The notes beneath the pieces are model-generated. The model had not been told where the DNA came from and did not search any database. It worked only from the letters and a program-made list of their open reading frames with translations. A stretch of DNA of 64,000 bases from Kudoa neothunni (taxonomy: Eukaryota > Cnidaria), in NCBI GenBank assembly GCA_964304625.1, contig OZ199840.1, positions 9,548,001-9,612,000 on the forward strand, given 5' to 3'. The position numbers were made by a program, and so were the translations under genes. The first letter of the stretch is position 1. Each line of letters opens with the position of its first letter. Below, one piece after another: positions 12,945 through 26,392 of the stretch.

Positions 12945-13020
12945 CAGTATTTCCCAACCTTGTTTAGCTGTGACCTATATTTTTTTCAAAAAAATAACTT
13001 GTGACCCACATTAATATCGG
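12945..13020 (+). mobile_element. hAT-like terminal fragment
   Basis: CAGTATTTCCCAACCTTG followed by GTGACC and GTGACCCAC motifs is the common left end of hAT-superfamily MITEs. I could not find a matching right end downstream, so only this terminus is called. It directly abuts the piggyBac-like MITE, as expected if it inserted into that element's edge. Confidence 0.45.
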
Positions 13021-14437
13021 AATTTTTTAATAGAATTTAACGTTTACAATTTTAATTTTTTTATATATAATTTTTTTCTATTCGAAAAAGTATGAAAACA
13101 ACTGTAGCATGGTTTCTTGTAAATTCAATAAATTTAAATGTATACCAAATTCATTCGAATATAACTCGCCATTACCCAATATCAATACATTTTAATATAA
13201 GAAAATTAATCATTTAATCCAGGAATAAAATCAAATATAATATTCACATCAGGATTATATACAGCAGCAGTTTGAAAATTTATGTTTTTATTAAAATTTT
13301 TAAATGAGGTAAACATTATTACTCCTCTAAATTCTTTTGGTTTATAATATTTTTATTCATTTTGGAGGTTCTGACAAAATACCAATTTATCATTTTCCAT
13401 CGGGTGTCATGACTATTTAATTTTCCTAATTAAATAAATTATGCAAAGTCAAAAATATGTTTAAAATATGCAGATAAATATTTATGTGCAATTCCATGTT
13501 ATTTAAAATTATTCATTGACGACTTTTTTTTATTAAAAATCATATATATTTTATATCTATATTAATTTTCTTGTTATTAAATAAACTAATTAAAAATTTT
13601 ATTTCGTCGATTATAAATAATATGACCGGCATAAAAGGATAATAAAAAAATATAGTTAGGATGTGACGATTATATTTTCATTAAATGTCTAAAAACACAT
13701 TATTTTGTAAAATAAAAATCTTTAATTTCATATAAACTGATAATATTATTTAATAAAATTCTTTCTGTGTGAGAATTCTGGGCGAATAATACTTTCAATG
13801 TCTAGATTTGGGTTATTGAATCAGCGAGTGAACTGAAGTGTTTGAAAATACCTTCAAGTTTTAATAGCTAAATTAAACATAAAATGTACTTTTTAAACAT
13901 TCTCGTTCCACTTAGATATTTTGTGAATAATCTTAGTAAGTATTAAATAATTAAAAATAGAAAAAATTATGAACTCGAATAGCTGTGTCATAAAATTTAA
14001 CGAGTCCAAGAAATACATGAATAGTTACGTGTCGAACATTTAATAGATAGAAAAATTAACTCTCATCTGTATCAGATTTTCAAGTTGAAGAATTTTTCCT
14101 GAGCTTCAAAAACAAACGAACAAAAGTGTAAGTACTGCCTGATCGGAACACGTGCTGATCATTTCAAGTCGCATGATGAGTTAAATTTTTACCAATTTCC
14201 TTCTTAAAATGTGTTATTTTACTCATAAAACAACAATACGTAACTTAACAATAATTTTAAAAATTCAGATTTTACTTTATTTTTGTGAAAGTTTGCACAT
14301 ATCTCTCGAAGGGACAAAAAGCAGGATGCTTTACCTTAATCCACCAGCTATTTTATTTCTTTTTGGCGACTAATTAACAAACACCAGTATTTAATTTACA
14401 CTATGATCGTATATTTTAAGAGGATAAATGATTGTAA
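13021..14437. other. Intergenic, nothing recognised
   Basis: Highly AT-rich DNA with many homopolymer runs. No frame or repeat that I can support. Confidence 0.5.
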
Positions 14438-14439
14438 GT

Positions 14440-14640
14440 GTAACATATGGATTATAAAGGTAGTAATCCACCAACCACATATGTGCGCGACCGAGAGCAG
14501 AGCGGGAGGCATCCCCGTCTTTTAATGTTTATAATTAGGCATTGCCATTTTCGATTAAAATTGATTTTCGTTCATTTTATTGTCGATTTTTTTAATGAAC
14601 GTCGAAAACGGCAATATTTATTTATAACGCAGGTTTGAAT
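14440..14640 (+). repeat. Dispersed repeat, copy 1 (with hairpin)
   Basis: The segment GGATTATAAAGGTAGTAATC then CACCAACCACATATG and a CGCGA core closely matches a second copy at about 21325-21380 inside a NUP210 intron. Downstream (about 14535-14622) an imperfect hairpin pairs ATTGCCATTTTCGA with TCGAAAACGGCAAT, plus an inner GTTCATT/AATGAAC pair. The two copies show a repeated family, of unknown type. A tRNA-derived SINE head is conceivable because the second copy reads GGTTGCAATCC, close to a B box. Confidence 0.5.
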
Positions 14641-14737
14641 CCCAGTTTGTAAGTTGTGTCACAAAAAGGTTCATAAAATAGTGCTAAAATATCAGAAACA
14701 TAAATCATTCCTCTCTTCCGCATATGATAATATAGAT

Positions 14738-15055
14738 CAGGTATGGTCGGACTTGCTTAAAATGGGAGTCGTATTTAATGAATTTCGAATTTCTCGGAAC
14801 GACTAGGAGTAAAAATTATAGTTCAGGGTTTTTAAAATATTTATATTTTGTCTACAAGTTTTAATTAATAATGAATTAATGCTAAATTTATGTATTCTTA
14901 TTCAGAATAGCTGCATGGTCCTATGACTTTTAAAGTATCCCAATAATTATATGAGCAAAATTTAATGAAACGATAGGTCGTCTAAATTTGTCAAGAGCCG
15001 CACTTCAACATCCAGGAACCACATGCGTCTCGCGAGTCGGGGTTTGACTTCCCTA
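14738..15055. mobile_element. hAT-like MITE, copy 1, 8-bp TSD
   Basis: A 318-bp element beginning CAGGTATGGTCGGACTTGC and ending as the reverse of TAGGGAAGTCAAACCCCG. It is flanked by the exact 8-bp duplication ATATAGAT (14730-14737 and 15056-15063). Near the right end it carries AAGAGCCGCA, CACATGCG and GAGTCGGGGTTTG, resembling the GAGCCGC / GTTTGGCC ends of hAT MITEs in other animals. A second 318-bp copy lies at 39930-40247. It has no open frame. Confidence 0.85.
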
Positions 15056-15063
15056 ATATAGAT

Positions 15064-16785
15064 CTTTAACATTTATCGCCAAAGCAATGTTTTCTTCATT
15101 TAGATATATCGCAATAAATTCATTTGATTTAAATCCCATTATTGTCACGAAATAGTAACAAAGGGCGTGAATTTTCGCATGTATGTATCCCAAGCTGGAG
15201 AATGGAGAATCAACAAACATCCTATTTTGAAGGGGAAAAATTTGTCCTCATATTTATGTAGGTATTTTATCGAATAGTAGATTATCTAAATTTTAGTTAG
15301 ACCACGGCTTCTCACTTATGGATATAATTTCTATAGGGCCGATATTCATACGTTGAATCAACTAAAAAACCGCACGGTTGGCAAGCTTGCTTTGCACTTA
15401 ATGTACAGATTCTACATAATCGGAATTTCTCTTAAAGTATATCATGTGCGATTCGTGCTCAATCGAATCTGAAATAAGGCTGTTAACCAATAGTCATCTA
15501 ATAAAATTTCTCGCGATAAATTTGTTTTCAATCTACTATTGTCTATTTATTAATACATAAAATAAGAATAATTAATTTTGTGTGTTCATAAAAAATTACA
15601 AAATTCATTTCATAATTTGTTTAAAAAACAGTTAAATAATTACATCTTAATTAAAAAATAAACAAATTATAAAGAATATATTAGAATGAGTTGAAATCAT
15701 AAACATTGTATTATATATTACTTTAATTTTAATTAGTGTCATAATTAATTTTTTAGATTATTTTGTTTAATAATTTAAATTTATATGCTTCAGGTTAAAA
15801 TCGATTTGCTTTCAAACTTTGCACTAACTAAAAATCTACATCCAAAATTTGATCGTATATTTGTTTCCTCATTTAATTTTTAAATTAATATTTAAAACAA
15901 AAATTACAAACATTGCGCGCGCATGTACATCAAATTTGAAAAGTTTACTTATTCCATTCTAACGAAAATCACATAATATAATTATTTATCATTCCTCATC
16001 TTAACTAAAATATTGAATAATCCTTTCACTAATTAGTACGTAAAAATATCCTGTTAACATTAAATACCAATATTAAAGCGAAACTTAGTTTTGTTGTTCA
16101 AGATCACATGTTAATTTATACAACAGTCACAAAAGAAATATTATAATTGATTTTTTACCGAAAAACTCACAAATAATAGTTAAGTAAAGCGTTAAATGAA
16201 TATTTGTAATTCAATAAAAAGCATTACGACATTATTAGATCACACGACCGATTACGCACGGCAAGGCACGGCACGAATCAGGTTAGAAATAATGTAAATG
16301 TAACCTACTGGGTTCAACTGCTTAATGATAATTTTAATAAATATATATAAACAATGATTGGTGACGATTGAATAAATGAGTTCTAATTGTCACAGATAAG
16401 CATCCATTTAATCTCTTATCCCAATCAATAAATAAGATTATGATTATTTACGAGTGGTGGTTTAAGTTAATCGCGGCTATTTTCTATTTGTACTTATATT
16501 TCCTGTAAGAAAAAGTGTGTTCTATAATGCGCGATTAAATTGAGGCATTATTCGCGGCAATCGGTTCACATGTATAAATCACCAAGCAGTTAATTTTTGT
16601 AAATTACACATTTTAAAATTTTTAGAAAAATCCACCTCCATTTTTAACTTTAAACAATCCACAAATAAGTCATTTCGGCGGAATTAAGACAGGTGTAAGC
16701 GGCATTACTTATAACGAGAATGCACGACAACTAAGACAGGGCGGTACATTCCTCGGCGTGGATTTACATAGAACATACGAAACCA
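15064..16785. other. Upstream region of NUP210
   Basis: About 1.7 kb without a recognised gene or repeat. A locally GC-richer patch near 16250-16275 (GCACGGCAAGGCACGGCACG) lies about 500 bp before the NUP210 start and could be part of its promoter. This is only suggested by composition. Confidence 0.4.
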
Positions 16786-19700
16786 ATGAAACTATTGTTG
16801 TTGTTATTTTTATGTTTGAACTTAATTCACAAATTGAGCTGTTATGTGAGTCTGAATACTCCTACTGTGCTTCTGCCATGGTATAGTAATTCCACGGGAT
16901 CGGTCACTTATGAGTTGAAAGCGAAACCAGAAACAGCATGTTTACAATGGTAGATTGACCTAATTGGTTATCGGTTGAGCTTAATCTGATAACTCATAGG
17001 AAATCGCGTAATGATGATGTTGTGGCTATTTTAAAAAGTATACACTTCGAGAATGTCGATTCAACCTCTGTGGAATTGAATTAACATCCCCATCTACATA
17101 GGAACACCTGAAGGAACAAGCTATTTGGGTGACACATCCAAGTGTTCCAATAGTATTCTATTAACTCCAATCTCGTCAAAACCGGTACGACGTTCCTCAA
17201 TAATAATGGTCAAGAATAGTATCGATACATGTAACCACCATGTTTTATGCTATTTCGGGTTGTTAAAATTTTGTTGCGAACACCATAGATTTGAGATGCG
17301 ATGTGATTGTTGATACGATAAGGAGAATAGAGATTGTAACACGAACAAGAGAGCTCAATGTGGGTGAGATGTTTGAGAATATTGAAATTGTTGGCTATGA
17401 TAATCAAGGTGATTATCTCATTATAAAAAATTATAAATAAATATAAAAAATTATAAATAAATATAAACAATTATAAATAAATATAAAAAATTATAAATAA
17501 ATATAAACAATTATAAATAAATATAAACAATTATAAATAAATATAAACAATTATAAATAAATATAAACAATTATAAATAAATATAAACAATTATAAATAA
17601 ATATAAACAATTATAAATAAATATAAACAATTATAAATAAATATAAACAATTGAATTTATGACAATGATTTAATTGATTGATTGTTAGATAATGTTTTCA
17701 ACACGATGGTTGGATTAGCATTTCAATGGACAATTAAACCTTCACCTAATAGCGCAATTAGAGATATTAATTCTATTATGAAGTAGGTTTTTGAGTTGTT
17801 GCTTTTAACAACAATTCAACAACATTCCAATGTAGAATAACTAATTTCGACCAAACATCTTACACGGCCGACCCAAAAATAATTGAATTGGAAGCTAAAG
17901 TATTTGCTTTGTTCGTGTGTCTTTCATTATTTTTAATGGATTAAACAAAGGGTTTGCATGGTTCTTCTATAATGATCGAACCCATAAATACCGGTGAAGT
18001 TATTCTCACTGCTTCGTTCAAAGATCCCGCCTATTCGGTAGTTTTCATTATTTTCACTTTTTATACGTTACTAACGTACAATATCGATATTGCTGTGTAG
18101 ACCATCATATCTGATAGTGTAGTTATATTGGTGCGTGGTGATATTTTTATTGGTGATTCCAATGATGACATTGATAATGATATCTACGCTCTCACTAATA
18201 CTCTTATTGATATTAAGCCGCGAAAATTTTTTCGTGGAAAATTCATGCGTAATTTCAATTTATTAATTGAATTTCTTATTGTTTCATAACATTGCAATAT
18301 TGTGAGATAATCTGTCGATAACAATGATCTATTTAGCGATAACACTTCCTTCCACTCAATATCTAGTCAATGTATCCAATAGCAACGTGGTTGTCATAGA
18401 ATATGGTAAAATAAGAACCAACACAATTGGTCAATCCAAAGTTGCTGTTATTGATAATTATATACCTCACGGAAAACATTCATCCATACCTACTATACTA
18501 TTTCACGTGGTTAATCCCAACGTTATTGGTATTGATTATTAATTGGTTAATGATTATATCAACTCTCCCTCCATTAAGATGTTCGTTTGAAAAATTGTGA
18601 TGCGGGTGAAAGTTGTTGGTATTTCGCGTCGAAGTCAGTTGTTGATTTAACTGTGGACCTTTTCTACGACCTGAATCCGCTCAAAATCAACGACAACATT
18701 GTATTCGATTGTTTAATTAAGCTATTCAGACAAAGCTAGACACTTACTCGCCACATTCCGACATGCATTGAGCATTAGGGAGTACAATTACATGTGCTGA
18801 CCTAATAAGGGTCAATAAGATTTAAATTTATTTTCGAGATATTGAATAGAGCTTACGTACGGCTTTCTCATACTTTTATATTCTGTTAATTTAAGTCAAA
18901 ATCATGCATGCTTGCGCTTGAAATATTTAATCCTTTAATTGGCGGTCGATTTTAAAAAATTAATACTTACATGTTGCTATAGTGATTTTGTCAATAAAAA
19001 TCGTGTGTATTTAAAAACATGACATTTCTAAATAACTACGTAGCCGATCTGTGTGAGTGACTTTTTTTGTTTGAATCACCAAAAATTTTCGACTGATTAA
19101 TTGAGTTGAATTAATCCAAATTATTTAATCAATTTAGGTGCTGCTTACCGAAATCAATATCTCAAATGCTAATATTGCAAAACTCTCACAAATCCACAAC
19201 AATGGGTCATTGTTCACTGTTAGCGCGCTTATTAAGGGAAAAGCCGAACTAACAGTGACAATCAAAGGTTACGTCAACGATAAACGAGCTACAACAACTT
19301 TTGAAAAACCTTTACAATTCTTTAAGTCGTTCTTTGTTGTCGATCCTATCACCATAGTACCAGACGGAAGCGATACGGCTGTTGAGGAGATTTATTTGAC
19401 CGAACTCCCCAAACCTTACAATCAACCTCTAACACTCCACCTTAAAGCATACGGTGGTACAGAGCAATTTCAATGGAGATTACATGAGTTGGATCCACAT
19501 CCCAAAGTTGTCTCCCTCTCAAATCAACAACCCGGCAAAATTGTCGTTAATCCTATTGCTGGTGTGTATAAGGTGTTGATATCTGATACGGTGGCGTCGT
19601 ATGCTGCAGGAATATCCAAAGTGTTGTCGTTGATTATTCAACCGATTGATCATTTTAAATTCTCCAAATCTCAATATGAAATCTTCACCAATGAAACTTT

Positions 19701-22700
19701 GTCGGCCGACATCGACGTCTATATTAAACATCCCATATCAAAAACTTACCATCGTGTCTATAGATACGGATTATTACCTTTTATTTTTAATACTGATATG
19801 ATGCGCCAAACCCTATTCCTATACAAAGATTCTACTCAGAAACTTTCAAATGGCGCGCAACTAATTTTAAGTGATCATGGCGATTATCAGCTTCACACAA
19901 CTTTAAAATTTCCCAATCGCCCACTTCTTAAAACATCAACATTGGTGCGAGCCTACAATCATCTGGCCTTGGCTGGTGGACAATGCGAAACGTTTAACGC
20001 TCTGCCTGGTAGCGATATTGTCATAACAACGGTGGGCGGTCCATTCCCCGCCCATACTCAAGGTGTCGAAGATAGCTTCTATGCCAAAGTGGAACTGGTC
20101 AATACGTCCGATTCGGCCAACATCTTTTCACAAAAATTTCCTATTCTCACCTACGGAAACCTCAAGTCTGAAAACGACAGATACACCGTCACTCTGAGTT
20201 GTCTGAAGGTTGGTCTGAACAGTTTACGAGTCACACTCGGCAATAAACAAACTAAAGCCAACTCCAACCACACCCCATTGGTTGAGAGTATTGTCGTTGC
20301 TGATGTCGAATGTGTTCATCCTGATGATTATGTTCTCAGCAGCGCGGTATCTATCGTAGGATATGAGGATGTCAGCACCAATCGCCACTGTGTGAATACT
20401 TATCATTTAAGATTCGATAAGGACTTTGTGATGGAGTTACAGTTGATCCATCGAGTTAAAAATTCACCAATCTGTTCTTTTCCAAACTTGACTAATGCGC
20501 ATGCTGTTCTGCGATCTACTGACACAACAAAAAAGGTCAAATTCTCAATTAAATACATAAAAAATGAAGGTAAGTTTGCTGACTTGATTGTTGGATATTT
20601 TACAGCGATCTGATTTAAAATGGAATATATCCAGCGTAATTTCTTAGTGATTCTTCTCATTAATATTACCTCATTATTTAATCATTGATCCCATTAAAAG
20701 TGAGTATTTGCATAATAATAATAATAATAATAAATATTAATTATAACAATATTCACTTTTGACTATATTTAGTTCTGTATGCTTCCCGCGAAAAATAATG
20801 TTTGTTATTAAAATTTTTCTCAGCGCGCATGTGCGAAGATATTTTAAGATTCGAATTTACTACGTGAATACCTCTCTTCCAATCTCAGTTAATAATCTCA
20901 ATTAGTAGTATTTTTTCACACACACTTATCCTTTGAATTTGGAAGGTGATATTGTTTGTTCGTATAAATGCGTCGACGATATAATTCGAGTTGCTAAGTT
21001 ACGCATAAGTTTTACCACACCAAAAAAACTCTAAACCGATTCAGTATAATTTAAAAATTAAATTTTATATTGATTTTAATTCAGTTTTATTTCGACTGTT
21101 AATTTGATTGGTTTTTATATTGCTCTAACAAATTTTTCAACCATATAGCTTTAATTCTTTAAATAATATAATTAAAAAAATGTTGCATCATCTAAATATC
21201 CACAGATGTAAAGGATATTATCGCTTTATTTATGTCGGTAAGATATGATGTAGTTTGGGATTTTAATGCCAAGATAGATATTTTTCATCTTTGATTAATA
21301 CTCATCATTTTTTATTGTAACGTGTGGATTATAAAGGTTGCAATCCACCAATCACATATGCGCGATCTAGAACAAAGTGGTATGGCACCACCGCGTTTAT
21401 ATTATTTTGTTGTTAAAATGGTGATACTTTGTGTATTTTCGCCTGAACTTTAAAGCACTTTCTACATTAATCGGTAAATAATATTTTTTTTAAATAGGTG
21501 AAATTTTGTTGAAAATACATAAAATATAAGAGGCTTATTAACAGAATTTATTTAGAAAGTAATAGAATGATAGGTTCGTGTTACATTTATATGCAATTCT
21601 TTTGATTCGTAAATAACAGAAAATTATTTATTAATTTCATTCAATCAAAAATAACGGATTATAAGGATCATACCTCTAGGTTTTAATATGCTAACAAAAG
21701 TTTTTAGATTTTATAAGATTTACTGTATTTTAATTGATCAGTAATACAAGAAAATGCGAAGAGAATTAATTATAATTCTTTCTTATCAGTACTTTAGTAC
21801 TTTAGAGCGCGAGTAGACATCTTCGAATTATAAATCAAACCAAAATCAGGTTTTAATTATGTTTCATTGTCTGTTGCTTCATGCTTTCCTAAATCATCGT
21901 AAACTCTATGAAGTTACTCAATTTTTTGTAATAAAAAGAAATTTGTCCAATAGAATGTAACATATTCTGAAATGTGTATACTCAGGAATCGATCGAATAA
22001 TCACGTTTTATTTCAAATGGATGTCATTAATGTTTACTCTATATGAAAAATAATTGATAATTGATTTTTTATTATGAAAATAAGAATCTCGTAAGTTAAA
22101 TATGTAATTTGGATCGACTTGTTACAACCTAACTCCATAATTAGATATAGTAGTTGATTAAAAAAACAGTTTTAATTTTTTTCTTGATTGATTATGTTGG
22201 GTAAATTCCTTCGCTGTCTAAAAAATTATATTACCTTGCTCTGAAGAATATGAAAAATATATTATCACTTTTCTGTATTAGATTCTGGCGCCAACGCTCT
22301 TGGATATTATTTGCTTTCAAACACAGACAAGTTTGTTGGCCCCTCAGTGCTTGAACTACAACTTTACTATTCTCACCTTTCGTACAAGGCAACCTACAAA
22401 AAAGAAATGTTGACAAATTTTGTTGGTGTTCCTCAGTTTGCAGTCAACTCCATTCACTTGATTCAACATGTTGACGATGTTGCAATTGTGCCGATTATTG
22501 GAGGATCGAACGTATTCAAGAGTGTTGTGTCTGATCCAAGCGTAGTTTCTGTTGCTGTCGAGCCATTTTCCAAATTCAAAGACAAGATCAATTTGCAACA
22601 ACGAGCTGTTGTCTCCATTTCTAAAGTGGCTGTTATTAAGCCTAAAAAGACCGTGGGTCAGGTTTCAGTGGTTTTAGTGGATGAGTGTCTTCCACAACCC

Positions 22701-25700
22701 CCTAAGAATTCTCAATTAGACAAAGCAGGTTCGACCGTCGACTCTACTTTGGATGTGAGTGTTGATGTGATTCAACATTTGAACGTGAACTACACTTCTA
22801 AAGTTATGATTGGCAGTACATCACTTATTGAGATCAACTTATTTGACTCAAATATGAGACCGATCTCCAAGGAGAAATTTCACCTTATCAACCTCACCTA
22901 TGAGATCTCAAGTGAAGCTTTTATCAGTATCGAAACAGCATCCAGTTTGTGGCCGGACACTGACTACAGCCGTTATTGGTTGGTTCGTCCACTTGCCGTA
23001 GGTTCCACCACGTTGAGTATTAAAGCCGCATTGACCTCAGTACCGTCCACAATAACTCAAACTTCAAAATCAGTTTCTTCAACTGTAGTCATTGAGACCT
23101 ATGATCCTTTGCGTGTGTCGCCAGATGTTATTTATGCTATTCCGCACATGACATTCCAATTGAACTTGAGAGGTGGGCCAGCTGTGTCGTCAGACCACCG
23201 CATCGAATACCACTTTGATAATGAAAACATACATAAAATTATCGATTTTTCCGACCAACTACATTCTATATATACCAAAAGTGAAGGCGATGTGACATTG
23301 ACACTTAGATCCGTGAGTATCTCCACCAATCAAGTGTTGTCACAAGCAATTGTGAAGGTGTATTGTCGGAAGCTAGAGAGTGTTCACATCGAATCATCCT
23401 CTCAGGTCATACTACAGAACAACACAGTGGTTGTCAAGGCGAAATTTCGTAACTCTAATGGCCAATTTACCACATTTGGCTTAATTCCACACGGCATTGC
23501 AATCCATTGGGATGTTCCTCATCCGAATGAGATTGTTTCCAGCTATTGGTTGAGTGGATTTGATAGTGTGGATGATGGATCTGAATGTATCAATCTTCAA
23601 TTGAATGAACTAGGTAGATTTTCTTTACAGCTGAAAGTTTTTATCGCGCCAGAATATTTGAATTATATCGGAGGACCAAAATTATCGCTACATCAATCCA
23701 AATCTCACAGTATCCATTATTTGTTCGCGAAACACGATTTTGAAACCGTTCCCCGCCTATCGATCGAACCCTCAAAGTCGCTTCAAAATGGTTGGTTTAA
23801 CTGGAAAAATCACGACCAAAACATGATTAGTTCATTAGCACTGTTGGCCGATTATTCCTCATTGGAATATATGATACCTGTGGATGGTGCTGTTTACCTC
23901 ATCAACTCAAACTACAATAATTTGTGGGTGGGTTCTGAGGCTTCCGCCAACAGCCATACCAACACCAACATTGACTCTGTGGTTCATTGGACTATTATCA
24001 ACTCCAATCCATCCAATCTCATTCAAATCAACTGCCAAGACAGTGTTCATATGATTGAAAGCGCTGGCCAAAGTATTCAGTGCTCCAACAGAAATCTCCT
24101 CATTAAATCATCACATGTCAAAGGTGAAGCAATTATTGTTGCTAACCGAAGATTCCAATCACGTCCTATAATGGTCAAAGTGAAGAGTGTCAACCAGATT
24201 TCGTTGGTGTTTGTTTCCGAATTGAAAGCGGCTAAAGTGGTTGTAGAAAATAAACGTTGGTTCGCATTTCCAGTGGGTTACACTGCCAAATTTAAATTGG
24301 TTGCCATGGATGAACATGGTGGCATCTTCTCAGTTGTTCAAGGCAAAAGCTACATCACAGAATGTGTCAATTGTAAAAATGTTCTGCTGAAAAATACCCT
24401 TGAGTCAGATGGATCTCTTTCAGTGACAATGAAGTATCCCGGAAATGTTGCAATAAAAGTCAGTCATGTAGACGAACCACACATAAACTTTTTGTTGCGT
24501 TTCATCATTATACACGGTCTTGATCCTTCTCACTCGCCACCATCATTTGTTGGTAAATATGAGATAAATGACAGTACAAAACACCAAATGTCCGACCAAC
24601 CATTACCCACCAAATCATCGACTAATGATACTGAGCTTGGTGATGATGATGATGATGATGATGATGACGACGACTTATCAACAACAGTTGTGCATGAAAT
24701 TACAATACAACGCCCTGTTGGAATGATTTATTTGTTGTCACCTGTGTTCACTATCGACAATCATCAACTTGAGTGGTTGGTGTCGGATGAAAACAACCTC
24801 AAACTATTATGGAAAAACCTCACTCATGCAGTGCTGTATTCGATTAAAGTTGGCGAAAGCAAACTAACAGTAGTTTCTTCGTCATCCAAACAACCTCACG
24901 GTTATGCTGTTATGTCCAATGTTTTACCCGATAGTATATCGTTTCAGTTGAAAACGTCTGAATCATCAACAAAAAGCGACGTGATGGTTATCTCCAACTA
25001 TGACCACTTTGAAAAATGTCTTCCTATTCGCGTTCTAAGCAATGTCTTCCAATCCAATGTTACTTTTGATGAGTCCATATCTAATAATATACTCGAATCT
25101 GGTAACCATATTGAGCATCCATTTGTGTGCAATATGTTGTTCAATAATGGTGAATTTGATCATCCATTTTACACCTACATTCAACGCAATTTTATCAACA
25201 AACTTAAAATTGATCTAACTCGTATGACGGTAACCTGCTGTGTGAAATTTGTTGGAAAAGATTCGACTGAAGATTTACCGCCCGTAGATTATGATTCCGA
25301 CAATAAAAATAACACACTTGACTCCTTTTTATTGGAAGCCCATCTTAAGGACAACCCCAATATTTTTGCTCGCCAATCTGTTCAGTTTGCTCAAAAATTC
25401 CGTTTACTAACACGCTCTGTTCTTTCCCTATCGGGTGAAATGTCTTATTTGACTGAATCGACTGATAACGTCGGCGAAACTACGAATACGATGGTTGTGG
25501 TGGTACCTAAGGATGGCTCGATTGCTACAATTCAACTTGTTGGAGATCCATCCAGTTTTGCGTTTATTAAAGTGAAAAGTTCCCTTCCGAATTGTTTCAA
25601 AACTCAAATGGCTCCTGATTATTACAGCAACAGAACAATGCTTATCCGAGTGGGATTCACCAACTGTCAAACCCTCAACAAAGATGATTTCTATTGGGTT

Positions 25701-26249
25701 GAAGCGGAAAGTAGTTTGACTGGACAAATTGCGCAAATCCGCCTACTATTGTCAGATCAAACTAGCTTCACTTTGAACGATAGCAAATCTACTTGGTATT
25801 ATTTGCGAGCCGCATTCAATTCCCTTCCTAAAGCGATTTCCATCGATATCACCACCGCTTTCTTCACACTGCTATCTCTCATAGGCACTGTGATTGTAAT
25901 TTTTATGTTGGCTGGTGATGCTCGCCTTTCCGGCTTTGCAAATGATCTTAAAAGAGTGGCGCACAATGCTACCGGCTTGGTGCCTCAAGCTTTCCAATCA
26001 TTCTACAAGAGACCAGCAACAACCGTAAATCCCAGCCGAAAAGTGGGAGGCGTTAATGTTCCCAATTACAACAACTTGTTGCATTCTTCCTACGGCATTA
26101 AATCCAATCCAACCTCTTCCAACAACTCATCCAAGACCACTGTTAAATCCGCTGGATTGATGTTTGACAAACCACACGCTGCTATTTACGATGATGATTT
26201 TGGTAAGGTGCCGAAACACAACTTTAAAACCTATAATGCTTCTCAATGA
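16786..26249 (+). CDS. NUP210: Nuclear pore membrane glycoprotein gp210
   Basis: gp210 is the single-pass pore-membrane nucleoporin with a huge lumenal domain of Ig-like repeats. I reconstruct 13 exons: 16786-16949, 17000-17069, 17102-17152, 17215-17230, 17289-17408, 17689-17782, 17836-17899, 17951-18037, 18101-18248, 18337-18528, 18579-18700, 19138-20569 and 22282-26249. Phases give one frame of about 2175 residues (vertebrate protein about 1890). A signal peptide (MKLLLLLFLC) is followed by NTPTVLLPW. The family blocks RCDVIVD, VGLAFQWTI, DPLRVSPD and LNLRGGP follow in order. Near the C terminus is one TM (AFFTLLSLIGTVIVIFML) and a cytosolic tail of about 110 residues. An eleven-residue Asp run sits near 24641-24675. 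The 1.7-kb intron 12 holds a dispersed repeat. Joins around exons 3-5 are the least certain. Confidence 0.92.
17421..17651. repeat. 20-bp minisatellite in NUP210 intron
   Basis: About eleven head-to-tail copies of a 20-bp unit (ATAAACAATTATAAATAAAT, with AAAAA in place of AAACA in three early copies) fill most of the 280-nt NUP210 intron at 17409-17688. Copies are nearly identical, implying recent expansion. The array lies wholly between a clear donor and acceptor, so it does not affect coding. Confidence 0.95.
21320..21385 (+). repeat. Dispersed repeat, copy 2 (in NUP210 intron)
   Basis: GGATTATAAAGGTTGCAATC, then CACCAATCACATATG and CGCGATC, matches copy 1 at 14440. Similarity fades after about 60 bp. 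It sits in the 1.7-kb intron 20570-22281, so part of that intron's unusual length comes from inserted repeat DNA. Confidence 0.55.
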
Positions 26250-26392
26250 CCTATTCCAATGTTATGTAAACTCTGATTAATTGATATTTTGATTGTAAAC
26301 TTCTTGCCATATATTCAATTATAATTATATCATGGTGTGATTTTTTTATCGCAAAATAATTATTATTCCCATTATATATAGCTTTTTCTTAA

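Noticed and set aside
17421-17651. Regular repeat array resembling a CRISPR
   Set aside because: The units are contiguous 20-bp tandem copies with no unique spacers, and they lie in a eukaryotic intron.
16786-19137. NUP210 N-terminal region as a pseudogene (many stops in genomic frames)
   Set aside because: Every stop falls in a GT-AG intron, and eleven exons join in phase to match the gp210 N terminus in order.
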